From Ardenticatenaceae bacterium (GTDB taxonomy: Bacteria; Chloroflexota; Anaerolineae; Promineifilales; Promineifilaceae): a stretch of 23,966 nucleotides of DNA. Each line of letters starts with the position of its first letter. The stretch's first letter is position 1. Positions 7,927-17,300 of this stretch are shown here, piece by piece. The notes beneath the pieces were generated by a model. The model saw only the letters and a program-made list of their open reading frames with translations. It was not told the DNA's origin and did no database searches. The stretch covers positions 1 to 23,966 of the forward strand of contig JACKBN010000027.1 of assembly GCA_020634565.1 (NCBI GenBank), written 5' to 3'. A program made the translations under genes and the position numbers.

Positions 7927-9105
7927 ATGCAAAAGCAAGCAACAAACCCAAACCAATCCAAAACAACGCGACAACTGCCCCACTGGCAAATCGGGCTGCT
8001 CTTGCTCATGCTGTTTGCCTTTCTGGCCGCTTCCTACGCCTTTTTGCAGCCGCGGCAAGGCGGGAATCAAGTGCCCTCAATCCTGTTCCTGGCCGAAGAT
8101 GAAGCCGGGCGGCTGCAACTTTTTATGGCCGAGGAACCCAATTGGCAACCCATCCAACTCACTCATGCCCAGGCAGAGGTGACCAGTTACGCACCATCGC
8201 CAGACGGCCGTCAAATTGCCTTTGCCGTTTCTTATCCCATTGGCAGCAGCCAAATTCACCTGCTCGATATGCAGGATGGGTCGGCTGGCCCGGCAGAAAT
8301 CTCGCTCATTTGCGACAATGCGGAATCCAGCTTGCCGGTTTGGCACCCAGACGGCCGTCGCCTGCTTTACGAGCGGCGCGAACCGCCCAACTTTAGCCGC
8401 CCCCAGCTCTGGTGGCTGGATACCGAAACCGGGGAAACGCGCTTGCTGCTTGAAGAGGAAACGGCCGTTAGCAGCAGCGCGCAGTTCTCGGCAGATGGCA
8501 GTTGGGTTTCTTTTGCCGGCTCGCCAGATGAGGGCTTGCGTCTTTACAACTTTGAGGACGGCCGTTCCCTGGTGATTGCCAGCGATGTGGGCACGCCAGC
8601 CATCTGGCATCCTTTCCAGAACCAACTGCTCTACCAAAACACGCGGGTTGTCGTTTTCCACGGCGAAAACGATGAGAATCATGACGAACACAGCCACGAT
8701 TATGCAACGGCCGTTAGCCTCTACCTTGCCACCCTGGACGCCACCAGCAGCAACGCCAACTTCCACCTGCTGAGTGAAGATGGCGTCTTTAACGACGGCA
8801 ACGCCACCTGGTCACCAAATGGCGAATGGATTGCCTTTGGCCGCCGCCTGGCCGGCACCAATACGGGCCGCCAGCTCTGGCTCATGCGCCCCGATGGCTC
8901 CGAAGCCCACGCCCTCACCAATGACATCGCCACCCATTATGGCCCCCCAAGCTGGTCGCCAGACGGCCGTTACCTGCTTTTCCAACAGTACAACAGCAAC
9001 ACACCCGATCAGCCCCCCTCCGTCTGGCTGTTAGAAATCGACAGTGGCGAATTTACCCAGGTAGCCAACCACGGCCTCCTGCCCGCATTTTTTACCCAGC
9101 AATAG
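7927..9105 (+). CDS. TolB-like beta-propeller protein, membrane-anchored (copy 2, His-rich insert)
   Basis: This 392-residue paralogue of the preceding gene starts with a polar stretch of about 20 residues and one hydrophobic helix (about 22-40), consistent with an N-terminal membrane anchor and an outer propeller. TolB/PD40 repeats include SPDGRQIAF (91-99), HPDGRRLLY (140-148), SADGSWVSF (188-196), SPNGEWIAFG and SPDGRYLLF. Unlike copy 1, it carries a His/Asp/Glu-rich insertion at about residues 245-258 (HGENDENHDEHSHD) in one blade, resembling the His-rich loops of the two permease genes upstream. A role in metal sensing or delivery in the envelope is inferred only from these loops and the gene order. 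The PDGR codons repeatedly contain the ACGGCCGT palindrome. Confidence 0.8.
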   Translation: MQKQATNPNQSKTTRQLPHWQIGLLLLMLFAFLAASYAFLQPRQGGNQVPSILFLAEDEAGRLQLFMAEEPNWQPIQLTHAQAEVTSYAPSPDGRQIAFAVSYPIGSSQIHLLDMQDGSAGPAEISLICDNAESSLPVWHPDGRRLLYERREPPNFSRPQLWWLDTETGETRLLLEEETAVSSSAQFSADGSWVSFAGSPDEGLRLYNFEDGRSLVIASDVGTPAIWHPFQNQLLYQNTRVVVFHGENDENHDEHSHDYATAVSLYLATLDATSSNANFHLLSEDGVFNDGNATWSPNGEWIAFGRRLAGTNTGRQLWLMRPDGSEAHALTNDIATHYGPPSWSPDGRYLLFQQYNSNTPDQPPSVWLLEIDSGEFTQVANHGLLPAFFTQQ

Positions 9106-9301
9106 TAACAACCTTCACCCGTCATCTTGCCATCCTCCCAATCGTTAACCAAATGTTTACACCGATTTAGCTGGCCATTAACAATGGTGCAGTATCCTTG
9201 GGACAAGTACACACTTACGTTCGTTCCAATCCCCGGAACAAGCAACGGCAGTGCATTTCTTTCCTCCTTTTCTCCTCTATGGTTAAGTTTGCACACGAAT
9301 T

Positions 9302-9330
9302 GGGAGTGGGTTGCGGCCCCGCTCCCTTTT
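9302..9330 (+). terminator. Rho-independent terminator upstream of the deacetylase-family gene
   Basis: GGGAGTGGG (9302-9310) pairs with CCCGCTCCC (9318-9326) over 9 pairs, including one T-G, with a 7-base loop, followed by TTTT at 9327-9330. It lies about 200 bases after the TolB-like stop and about 45 before the next start. It could end transcription from the propeller genes, or define a short untranslated RNA in 9106-9330. Confidence 0.65.
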
Positions 9331-9342
9331 CACCTTTTCCCA

Positions 9343-9370
9343 TTGTCGTTTCCCCAAATACAGGTATAAA
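9343..9370 (+). promoter_or_regulatory. Candidate promoter of the HDAC-family gene (leaderless)
   Basis: TTGTCG (9343-9348, 4/6) and TATAAA (9365-9370, 5/6) are separated by 16 bases. The -10 ends 6 bases before the ATG at 9377, which would put the transcript start at the start codon. No Shine-Dalgarno sequence precedes that ATG. Confidence 0.45.
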
Positions 9371-9376
9371 TTGGTC

Positions 9377-10423
9377 ATGCACACCTTTTATTATCCAGAG
9401 CATGTTCGCCACGATCCGGCCCGGCTGCATCGCCCGGATGACGAACAGTGGAACCGATATTACGCTGAAGTCGCTCAGCGGGGCACCATCATTCATGAGG
9501 CCCTTCAGGCGGCAAACCTGGGACCGATTTCTGTCCCTGGCGATTTTGGCCTCTCGCCCATTCAGGATGTGCATGCCCACCAAATGGTGACGCTGCTGCA
9601 AAATGCCCATGACCACATGAAACTGGAAACAGGCAGAGATGTGGCTATCCCCGAAACGTTTGCCCTGCGGGCACGCTCCCGTCGGCACTTTTACTCCGTT
9701 TTTGGGCAGCTTGGGCTGTACTGCTTTGACACCTCGTCTCCCATTTTCGCCCATACGTGGGATGCCGCTTACTGGAGTGCGCAAACGGCCGTTTCCGCTG
9801 CCGCACTCCTGGTAGCCAACCCAGAAACGGCCGTGTATGCCCTCTGCCGCCCACCGGGCCACCACGCCGCCGCCGAACAGTTTGGCGGCTTCTGCTACCT
9901 TAACAACGTGGCCATCGCCGCCAACTGGCTGGTGCAGCAAGGCCAGCGCGTGGCGATTTTGGATATTGATTACCATCACGGCAACGGCACGCAGGAGATT
10001 TTTTACGGCCGTTCCGACGTCCTCTTTGTCTCCATCCACGCGGATCCCCGCTACGAATACCCTTACTATTGGGGATTTGCTGATGAGTATGGCCAGGGCT
10101 CTGGCTACGGCTTTAACCACAACCTGCCGCTGCCCCCCAACACGGCAGGACCGGCCTATCTATCCGCGCTCACCAAAGCCCTTACCCACGTGCGCGCCTT
10201 TGTCCCCGACACGCTCCTGGTTTCCCTGGGCGTAGACAGCGGCCAGGGTGACCCAACCGGCACTTTTTTGCTGGAAACGCCCGATTTTGCCGAGATTGGG
10301 CGGCAGGTGGGTGCGCTGAATTTGCCAACGGCCGTTATTCAGGAAGGTGGCTACCGTTTAGACACACTGGGCCAGCATGTCACCGCGTTCCTCACAGGTG
10401 TAAACAGCCACCGCACGCCCTAA
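9377..10423 (+). CDS. Histone deacetylase-family amidohydrolase, probable acetylpolyamine amidohydrolase
   Basis: This 348-residue zinc hydrolase of the arginase/HDAC superfamily removes acyl groups from amines. All key residues are visible: the catalytic His pair in RPPGHHAA (162-163), zinc ligands Asp198 and His200 in LDIDYHHGNGTQ, Asp287 in LGVDSGQGDPTG, and the transition-state Tyr326 in EGGY. Length and the N-terminus (MHTFYYPEHVRHDP) resemble bacterial acetylpolyamine amidohydrolases, so acetylated polyamine is the favoured substrate. A protein acetyl-lysine substrate cannot be excluded. The frame could begin at 9311, but that codon lies inside the upstream terminator, and ATG 9377 follows a good -10 box. 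A polyamine transporter operon lies about 9 kb downstream, which fits this reading. Confidence 0.88.
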   Translation: MHTFYYPEHVRHDPARLHRPDDEQWNRYYAEVAQRGTIIHEALQAANLGPISVPGDFGLSPIQDVHAHQMVTLLQNAHDHMKLETGRDVAIPETFALRARSRRHFYSVFGQLGLYCFDTSSPIFAHTWDAAYWSAQTAVSAAALLVANPETAVYALCRPPGHHAAAEQFGGFCYLNNVAIAANWLVQQGQRVAILDIDYHHGNGTQEIFYGRSDVLFVSIHADPRYEYPYYWGFADEYGQGSGYGFNHNLPLPPNTAGPAYLSALTKALTHVRAFVPDTLLVSLGVDSGQGDPTGTFLLETPDFAEIGRQVGALNLPTAVIQEGGYRLDTLGQHVTAFLTGVNSHRTP

Positions 10424-10467
10424 AACCCTCTAGTACTTAATACCCAAAAGTTGCATTAACGGCCGTC

Positions 10468-10515
10468 TTGCCACAGTACCTAACTCCCATCTATGATGAG
10501 TAAAGTTTATTTACT
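10468..10515 (+). promoter_or_regulatory. Promoter with operator-like inverted repeat upstream of the rhodanese gene
   Basis: TTGCCA (10468-10473, 5/6) and TATGAT (10492-10497, 5/6) are 18 bases apart, giving a start near 10504. A perfect inverted repeat AGTAAA-GTTTA-TTTACT (10499-10515) covers that start and could be a repressor site or a short 5' hairpin. The ribosome site AAAGGGAG follows about 8 bases before the ATG at 10543. Confidence 0.5.
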
Positions 10516-10542
10516 GTTCCTACAATCAAAGGGAGTTATGAA

Positions 10543-11481
10543 ATGAAACCACACAGGAACATCATTTTTAAAAGCCTCTTTTTATCCACAATCCTCTTAT
10601 TGTTGTTGGGAGCAGGGTCCGCACTGGCCCACTACCACCTCCCCGCCGCAGTCACCACAGATTGGCTCGAAGACAACAGCGATCTAAATAATCTCGTCAT
10701 TCTGGACATTCGCAGCAGCGCCGAATACGAAGCAGATCACATTCCCGGAGCCATCAACGAGCCATTTGAAGTTCCCTTCTCCGCCTGGATTACCATGCGC
10801 GATGATCTGCTGCTTGAACTGCCCGACAAAGCCGATTTGTTCAGCGCCATTGGCAATCTTGGCATTACCAGACGATCCCTGGTCGTCGTAGTCACTCAGG
10901 GTGCAGCCGAACCGCCCTATCCGCTGGCCAACGCCACCCGGGTTGCCGATACGCTGATCTACGCTGGCGTACGCGATGTCACAATTCTGGATGGCGGCTA
11001 CGCCCAATGGGTGGCAGAAGGCAAAGAAGTCACGCAAGATGTCCCCGCCATCACCCCAGTAACCTATCGCAGCAGCGTTAACCAGCGCATGTTTGTCTCC
11101 ATTGACTATGTATATCGTCAAATCAACAGGCCGCGTGGTGGCGCCATCCTCATTGATGCCCGCGACGCCGAGGTGTATGAAGGATTGGTCATCGAGCCGT
11201 GGGCCGATCAGCCGGGTCACATTCCCACAGCTAAATCATTGCCCACCCCCCTCATCTGGAATGAAGATGGCACCTACAAATCACATGAGGAACTTGCAGC
11301 TTTGGCCCGCTCCGTCATTGGCGACAACCGGCACAAAGAAATTATCGTTTACTGTGGCGTGGGTGGTTATGCCAGCTCTTGGTGGTATGTGCTCACCCAA
11401 GAATTGGGCTACACGAATGTAAAAATCTTTGATGGCGCTTCCCAAGAATGGGTACGCTATTATGATATGGTGCTGGATTAA
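10543..11481 (+). CDS. Secreted two-domain rhodanese-like sulfurtransferase
   Basis: This 312-residue protein has a classical signal peptide (basic MKPHRNIIFK, a Leu-rich core, then SALA with cleavage predicted after residue 29), so it acts outside the cytoplasm. Two rhodanese domains follow. The first (about 35-165) has LVILDIRSSAEYEADHIPGA, but the active-site loop reads VVVVTQGAAEPPYP, with no Cys. The second (about 180-310) has AILIDARDAEVYEG and the loop IVYCGVGGYASSWW, with Cys271 as the likely sulfur-carrying residue. This is the usual layout of thiosulfate/3-mercaptopyruvate sulfurtransferases: an inactive N-domain and an active C-domain. The donor and acceptor are not known. The start is supported by the ribosome site 8 bases upstream. 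The gene appears to stand alone with its own promoter. Confidence 0.88.
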   Translation: MKPHRNIIFKSLFLSTILLLLLGAGSALAHYHLPAAVTTDWLEDNSDLNNLVILDIRSSAEYEADHIPGAINEPFEVPFSAWITMRDDLLLELPDKADLFSAIGNLGITRRSLVVVVTQGAAEPPYPLANATRVADTLIYAGVRDVTILDGGYAQWVAEGKEVTQDVPAITPVTYRSSVNQRMFVSIDYVYRQINRPRGGAILIDARDAEVYEGLVIEPWADQPGHIPTAKSLPTPLIWNEDGTYKSHEELAALARSVIGDNRHKEIIVYCGVGGYASSWWYVLTQELGYTNVKIFDGASQEWVRYYDMVLD

Positions 11482-11516
11482 GCATCTGGTTGGCTGATTG
11501 AATTTTGTTTGTATTG

Positions 11517-11581
11517 AATGGGCTTGCCCGTTTGGGGAAATTGCCTGAGCGTCTCTGGCAAATCTGAACGGGCAACCCATT
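11517..11581. terminator. Large stem-loop, probable terminator after the rhodanese gene
   Basis: AATGGGCTTGCCCGTT (11517-11532) pairs with AACGGGCAACCCATT (11567-11581), perfectly except for one bulged C. An inner stem TTGCC/GGCAA (11541-11545 with 11557-11561) caps it. The downstream T-run is weak (TTCTGTTATT), so a processing or regulatory structure is also possible. Confidence 0.55.
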
Positions 11582-11733
11582 TCTGTTATTATCAATCATC
11601 TGATTAACCTGGTTTACAAAAAACGGGTCACTTTTTGCGTACAATTTACAGTCAAACCCCCTTTCCTGTTCTAAAATGTGGAAATGAGTTGTTGAGTATG
11701 ACATAATTCACCTTGCGTATACCCTGATACAGT

Positions 11734-11761
11734 TCAACAGAAATTCATACAGCGTTATGAT
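11734..11761 (+). promoter_or_regulatory. Weak candidate promoter for the first kinase gene
   Basis: TCAACA (11734-11739, 4/6) and TATGAT (11756-11761, 5/6) are 16 bases apart. The leader would be about 108 bases. Several other near-matches in this region have poor spacing, so this assignment is tentative. Confidence 0.25.
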
Positions 11762-11876
11762 ATTGTGGGTTGGACTATTTAGTATTGTGCCGCCGCCATA
11801 ATCGAAAGTGAATGTTTGGAGCGCAATACTGTTCATCAGCACTCGCTGATAAATCTGTATCCTTTCGTTTATTAAA

Positions 11877-14225
11877 ATGATGTCAAGCATTGGACCTAGT
11901 TGGATCGGCCGTACGATTGGCGGGCGATACGAAATAGAATCGATTTTGGGACGTGGCGGCATGTCTTCTGTTTACCGTGCCCACGATCCGAATTTGCGCC
12001 GCAAAGTGGCCATCAAAATCATTCACCAGAACCTGTCGGCCAATAAGGAATTTGTGCAGCGCTTTGAGCACGAAGCGGCCGTAATTGCCCAATTGCGCCA
12101 TCCTAACATTGTTCAGGTTCACGACTTCAACCATGAAGGCGATGTTTACTTCATGGTGATGGAGTATGTGCCTGGGGAAACATTAGCCAAACGATTGGAA
12201 GCATTAAAAGCAGCTGGCACGCGCATGCCGCTGAATGACACTACCCGCATCCTAAACACTATTTGTAGCGCCGTGGATTATGCCCACCAGCACCGCATGA
12301 TTCATCGTGACTTAAAGCCGTCGAATGTTATGCTAAATCTGTTGGCTGAACCGGTGTTAATGGATTTCGGCATTGCTCAAATTGTGGGTGGTGATTCAAA
12401 TACGGCCGCTGGGGCAACCATCGGTACGGCCGCTTACCTGTCACCAGAACAAGCCCGTGGCAACCAGGCGGATCATCGGGCCGATATTTACTCACTGGGC
12501 ATCATGATGTACGAAATGCTGAGCGGGGAACTGCCTTATCATGGTGATTCAACGCATCAGATCATGCATAAGCATATCAAAGACCCGCTGCCCGATATCC
12601 AATCCATCGAGAGCAATACGCCTACATCATTGGTGACTATTCTGGATCGTGCCCTGGCCAAAAACCCGGATAATCGCTTTCAGACGGCACACGATATGGC
12701 CACAGCGCTCAAAACGGCCGCTCTGCAAATGCCCGCCAGCCCCACCGAAACTTTGGCCGCCCGCCATCTGGATCGGCTGACAACGATGTGGCAGCAGGCG
12801 CGCGATCTGTACGACGAGCGTGAATTTGCTCGCTGCCTGGACAAGCTGGATGAGCTGCACCGGGCAGATGCGGATTATCAGGAGCAAAAGGCAAAACAGC
12901 TGCGGGAACAAGCCATTCAGCAGTTGGTCGAACGCATCAAACGCAATCTGGCAGACGGCGATTATTCTGACGGGTTAACGGCCGTTCAATTTTTACGCGC
13001 TCGCCAGATTTCTGCACCAGCCCTTGAAGCCTTGGAAGCCCAGGCCCGCACCGGGTTGGATACCCTGGCTTTGCAAAGCAGGCTCAATCAACTGTATGAT
13101 GAAGCGCTGGCCTGCCTGGACAATCGAGAATATCAGGCTGCGCTGGCCAAATGGGAAGCAATTCAGCAGCTACAAGGTGAACTGCCCTTCGCCGATAAGC
13201 TCGCCGTAGAAAAACGAGCCACCGAAGGCATCTGTGCCAATTTGTACAATCAGGCCATTGCGGCGCTGGCGAAAGGGAATCCCAACCAGGCTTTGGCGTT
13301 TTGGGCACAAATCTCGGCTACAGACAGCAATTTCCCCGACACACAGGCCGTATTGCAATCCGCTGAAGAAATGATTAGAAGGCAAAATCGTAAAAGTGGT
13401 CGGCGCCCACTGCTATTGATGGTAGGCGCCTTGGGTCTTGTGCTTATCGTTTTGCTGGTGGCTGAATTTTTAGAAATTTGGTCGGGCAACTCGGGGCAAA
13501 CGGTCGTTCCCGCCACAGCCATCCCCGTTCTTGCCGCAGTCAGCACGGAAACAGCCACAGCCACGTTGTCGCCTACGGCCACCAACACACCACCGCCAAC
13601 CGCTACCGCCACGAATACGGCCGTTCCCACCAGCACCCCGTCACCCACCGCCCAGCTAACGCCCAGCGCCACGCCGCTGCCGGAAGATATGGCGCTGACC
13701 ACGGAGAATGCCGCCATTTTTGCTCTGCCCAGCGCAGAAAGCAGCGAGGTTGGGGTGATCATGGCCGGAGAAATGGTCACCGTGCTGGGTCGCGCAGAAA
13801 ATAACAGCTGGATTTATGTGGAAGATGAAGCGGGCAGTACCGGCTTTGTGTTTGCCGATATGCTCACCTGGCCAGGAGATGTCAGCCAATTACCCATTCA
13901 CACAGCCAGTTCGAGCGTAGGCGTAACGGCCGTTCCCATTGTAAACGGAAACTTAAGCCTGGACATTTATCAATTAGAAGGCACAGAAGATTGCGGGCCG
14001 GGCAGTGCCTGGTCACAAGAAGTGTACATGCGCGCCCAAGGCGTCAGCGGAACGTTTGAATATTATTGGCAAGACGAACTGGTCGGAACGGCCGTAAATG
14101 ATAACATCACCTTTACCGTCACCAGCGGTGGCGGCCCGGTCATTGGCACCGGGCGCGTCGTCGTGAATGGCGCGGAAGTAAGCAAACAAATATTTATCCC
14201 TGCACCCTCATGCAGCGATAGCTAG
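11877..14225 (+). CDS. Transmembrane Ser/Thr protein kinase with outer SH3-like domain
   Basis: This 782-residue PknB-type (Hanks) kinase has the catalytic domain at about residues 17-280: glycine loop GRGGMSSV, Lys in KVAIKII (47), HRDLKPSN (143-150), DFG (163-165) and SPE (189-191). All catalytic residues are present. Residues about 300-500 form a helical, TPR-like cytoplasmic region with repeated LYDE and LYNQA units (LYDEREFARCLDKL, LYDEALACLDNREY, LYNQAIAALAKGNP). One membrane helix (about 510-533) is followed by a Thr/Pro/Ala-rich linker (about 540-600). A bacterial SH3-type domain (about 603-664; ALPSAESSEVGVI, GRAENNSWIYVE, GFVFADML) suggests wall or peptide binding. A C-terminal beta-rich domain (about 690-780) is unassigned. 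The start may be this ATG or the next codon, also ATG; no ribosome site is seen. Confidence 0.9.
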   Translation: MMSSIGPSWIGRTIGGRYEIESILGRGGMSSVYRAHDPNLRRKVAIKIIHQNLSANKEFVQRFEHEAAVIAQLRHPNIVQVHDFNHEGDVYFMVMEYVPGETLAKRLEALKAAGTRMPLNDTTRILNTICSAVDYAHQHRMIHRDLKPSNVMLNLLAEPVLMDFGIAQIVGGDSNTAAGATIGTAAYLSPEQARGNQADHRADIYSLGIMMYEMLSGELPYHGDSTHQIMHKHIKDPLPDIQSIESNTPTSLVTILDRALAKNPDNRFQTAHDMATALKTAALQMPASPTETLAARHLDRLTTMWQQARDLYDEREFARCLDKLDELHRADADYQEQKAKQLREQAIQQLVERIKRNLADGDYSDGLTAVQFLRARQISAPALEALEAQARTGLDTLALQSRLNQLYDEALACLDNREYQAALAKWEAIQQLQGELPFADKLAVEKRATEGICANLYNQAIAALAKGNPNQALAFWAQISATDSNFPDTQAVLQSAEEMIRRQNRKSGRRPLLLMVGALGLVLIVLLVAEFLEIWSGNSGQTVVPATAIPVLAAVSTETATATLSPTATNTPPPTATATNTAVPTSTPSPTAQLTPSATPLPEDMALTTENAAIFALPSAESSEVGVIMAGEMVTVLGRAENNSWIYVEDEAGSTGFVFADMLTWPGDVSQLPIHTASSSVGVTAVPIVNGNLSLDIYQLEGTEDCGPGSAWSQEVYMRAQGVSGTFEYYWQDELVGTAVNDNITFTVTSGGGPVIGTGRVVVNGAEVSKQIFIPAPSCSDS

Positions 14226-14296
14226 CACACATCGCTAGAAAGTTCTATGTAATCGGCAAAAGTTCTTGGGTAAGCATTTTAGCCAATTACTTGAGC

Positions 14297-14346
14297 AAAA
14301 GTGGGAGAAGCACTTTATCTATTTTTCAATAAACTTCCCCGCTTTT
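14297..14346. repeat. Inverted repeat between the two kinase genes
   Basis: AAAAGTGGGAGAAG (14297-14310) pairs with CTTCCCCGCTTTT (14334-14346) through 13 pairs with one bulged A and one wobble, around a 23-base AT-rich loop. The 3' arm ends in TTTT, 22 bases before the next ATG. It may be a weak terminator or an attenuator between the kinases. Confidence 0.45.
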
Positions 14347-14368
14347 ACCTACATCTTGGAGAATCAAA

Positions 14369-17300
14369 ATGAGTGATTCGCAACCAACCTGGACAGGCCG
14401 TACGATCGGTGGGCGCTATGTCATTGAATCCCTACTGGGGCGCGGTGGCATGTCTTCTGTCTATAAAGCCACAGACCCTAACCTACAGCGCACCGTTGCT
14501 ATCAAAATCATCCATCCCCACCTCTCGGAGCATCCAGAGTTCATCAAGCGCTTTGAACAAGAAGCGGCGGCCGTGGCCCGTTTGCGCCATCCCAACATCA
14601 TGCTGGTGCATGACTTCAACCACGACGGCGGCGTCTATTACATCGTCTTTGAATACATCGCGGGCAATCCTTTAGACAAACGGCTGAAAGATCTAAAAGA
14701 TGCGGGCTTGCGCCTGCCGCTTTCCGAGGCGATTCAAATTATGGTGCCATTGTGTGAAGCGGTTGCCTACGCCCACGAGCGCAAAATGATCCACCGCGAT
14801 CTCAAGCCGTCAAATGTCATTGTTAATTTGCTGGGGCAGCCCATCCTGCTCGATTTTGGCATTGCCAAAATTGTGGGCGGCGGGCATGTACACACAGCCA
14901 CCGGAGCCACCATCGGAACGGCCGCTTACATGGCCCCGGAACAGGTAGTCGGTGATGAAGTAGATCACCGCGCCGACATTTATTCGCTTGGTGTCATGCT
15001 CTACGAAATGGCTTGCGGCCGTCCTCCTTACGAAGGGCAATCTGCGCTCACCGTCATGATGAAGCATGTCAACGAGCCGCTGCCCGACATCCGCCTGTTC
15101 AACAGCAACCTGCCCGACATGTTCAGCGCCATTCTGGAAAAAGCCCTGGCCAAAGATCCCAAAGAACGCTTTGGCTCGGCTATCGAGATGGCGATGGCCC
15201 TCCGTGAAGTGGGTCGCCAGATAGCAGGCGCTGCCGGGGCAGATACGATGGCCTATACCACGCCAACGCCCCCCTTAGCGCAGCCACTGCCTCAGCCCAC
15301 AGCCGCACCACCACCCAAACCGGCCCCCGCATTTGAACCTGAAACTGTGCCGCAAACGGCCGTTGCCTCCTCCATCTCCGCTACCGAAGTGCTTCCCAAA
15401 CCGGAAGCAGCAGCCAAACAACCGCGCCGCAACTGGTTGCCCCTGGCGCTGGGCGGTCTCGCCTTGCTGGCAATTATTGCCGCTGCCATCATTTTTCTGC
15501 CCCGCCTGTTTGCCCCAGACCCACCAACCTCAGCGGGCATGGTGCCAATTCCTGGCGGTACATACACCGTCGGGGCCGATTTGAGCGGCAGCCAGTACAG
15601 TCCGCCACAAGAAGTGACGCTAGAACCATACTGGATCGACCGATTTGAGGTGAGCAACAGTGAGTATGCCGCCTTCCTGGCCGATACCGATTCAGAGCCA
15701 CCAGCCAGCTGGCCCAATGGCAATTTTCCTACTGGGCTGGATGAGCATCCCGTTCGGGGCATTACCTGGGAAAATGCCTATGAGTACTGCGATTGGCAAG
15801 GCAAACGGCTGCCCAGCGAAGCTGAGTGGGAAGTGGCGGCCCGTGGCGCCCAGAGTTTGCTTTACCCTTGGGGCGATAGCCAAACCAGCGTCAGCTTGCC
15901 GCAGGATGGCACCTACGCCAGCGGCAGTCTGCCATCTAATCGCAGCAGCTTTGGCGTGTTTGATATGGCTGGCAACGTTTGGGAATGGGTAGACGAACCG
16001 TACACAGACGTGCCCGATGGTCAAGCCATCGCCCGTGGCGGTGCCTTCGATTTCCTGAAAGATATGGCCTACCGGCTCCAGGGAGACCCCAACTTGCCCA
16101 CGATGATTGCCTCGACCGGCGTGCGCTGCGCGGCCACCGAGGTAGAAGAAGTTCCCGATGAGGCCATTTTGCTCACTGACGAGTTCACGAACCCGGAAAG
16201 TGGCTGGCCAGATCTGAAAGAAGACAATGCGTGGCGCGGCTACCATCCACCCGACTACTATCATGTAGAAGCGACGGGACAAAATCAGGTAGCAACGGCC
16301 GTATTCGGTACAGATGCCGCCAACGTAAGCCTGGAAGCCCGCATTTTTGTAGACATTCTGGAAAGTGAGGCGGGTGACTATCGGTATGGTTTGCTGCTGC
16401 GGCAGGCAGGCGATCGCCAGTTTTATGCCTTTACCGTGGCACCTCGCTCCGGCGAATGGGCGGCCCTAAAAGCTACCCCCGATGGCCTGGAAACGCTGGA
16501 CAGCGGTCCAATTGATGGCTTGACGGGTGGCAGCACCGTGCCCGTGCAGGGTGGCTCCGCTGACACAGCGGATACGCTGCGTGTGGATGCCAGTGGCAAT
16601 AAGCTTGCCTTTTTCGTGAACGGCCGTATCGTCACCACCATCACCGACAGCAGCTACAGCAGTGGGGACTTTGGTTTTTACGTTGAAACATTTGACGAGA
16701 CCCGCGCCCATGTCCATTATGATGCGCTGACAGTGCTGGAGTTGGGTGAAACGCTGGCCCAAGACACCGGTGAAATCGTCGCCATCGAGCCAACAGAGGC
16801 GGCCGAGATTACTGAAGCAGCTACCCAAGAAGCACCGGACCCAACAGCCACCACGGAGATTGAACCCGCAGAAACGGCCGTTGCCAACACAGAAGCAACA
16901 GCCACCACGGAACCATCACCTACGCCAGAACCCACCGGCGTGCCCGCACCAGAAAGAATGATCCTCATTCCCGGCGGCAGCTTTTTGATGGGCTCAGAAA
17001 CTGGCGAACCCAACGAACGGCCAGAGCATCCTGTTACTCTGGATGCCTACTTCATCGACCAGTTTGAAGTAACGAATGAAGAATATCTGGCCTGCGTGGC
17101 TGATGGCGGCTGCACCCAAACCGGACTGCGCAACTCTTTCCGTCGTGCTGGCTACCGCGATGATCCGGTTTTTGCCGGGTATCCGGTGATGGGGGTTACC
17201 TGGTCCCAGGCCAACGCTTACTGCGAATGGGCTGGCAAGCGGCTGCCTACCGAAGCTGAATGGGAATTTGCAGCTAGCGGACCAGATAATTTCACCTGGC

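Larger units (their letters stand above)
11482..11876. other. Intergenic region with stem-loop, before the first kinase gene
   Basis: No convincing gene was found in these 395 bases. They hold the large stem-loop at 11517-11581 and a weak promoter candidate at 11734-11761. The kinase ATG at 11877 has no Shine-Dalgarno sequence in front of it. Confidence 0.6.

Noticed and set aside
8077..8766. 229-codon minus-strand frame opposite the second propeller
   Set aside because: It is a shadow of a well-supported propeller gene with clear repeats on the + strand.
7154..8970. Repeated CCAGACGGCCGT in the propeller genes as a protein-level repeat only
   Set aside because: PDGR turns explain part of it, but the same palindrome occurs in other codon phases and non-coding DNA, so it is treated as the window-wide palindrome.
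9311..9376. Longer N-terminus for the HDAC-family enzyme
   Set aside because: The codon lies in the loop of a terminator hairpin, and family-like sequence begins at MHTFYYPEH.
13540..13680. Thr/Pro/Ala-coding low-complexity tract that looks like a DNA repeat
   Set aside because: It is the flexible linker after the membrane helix of the kinase; units are irregular and no CRISPR-like spacing is present.
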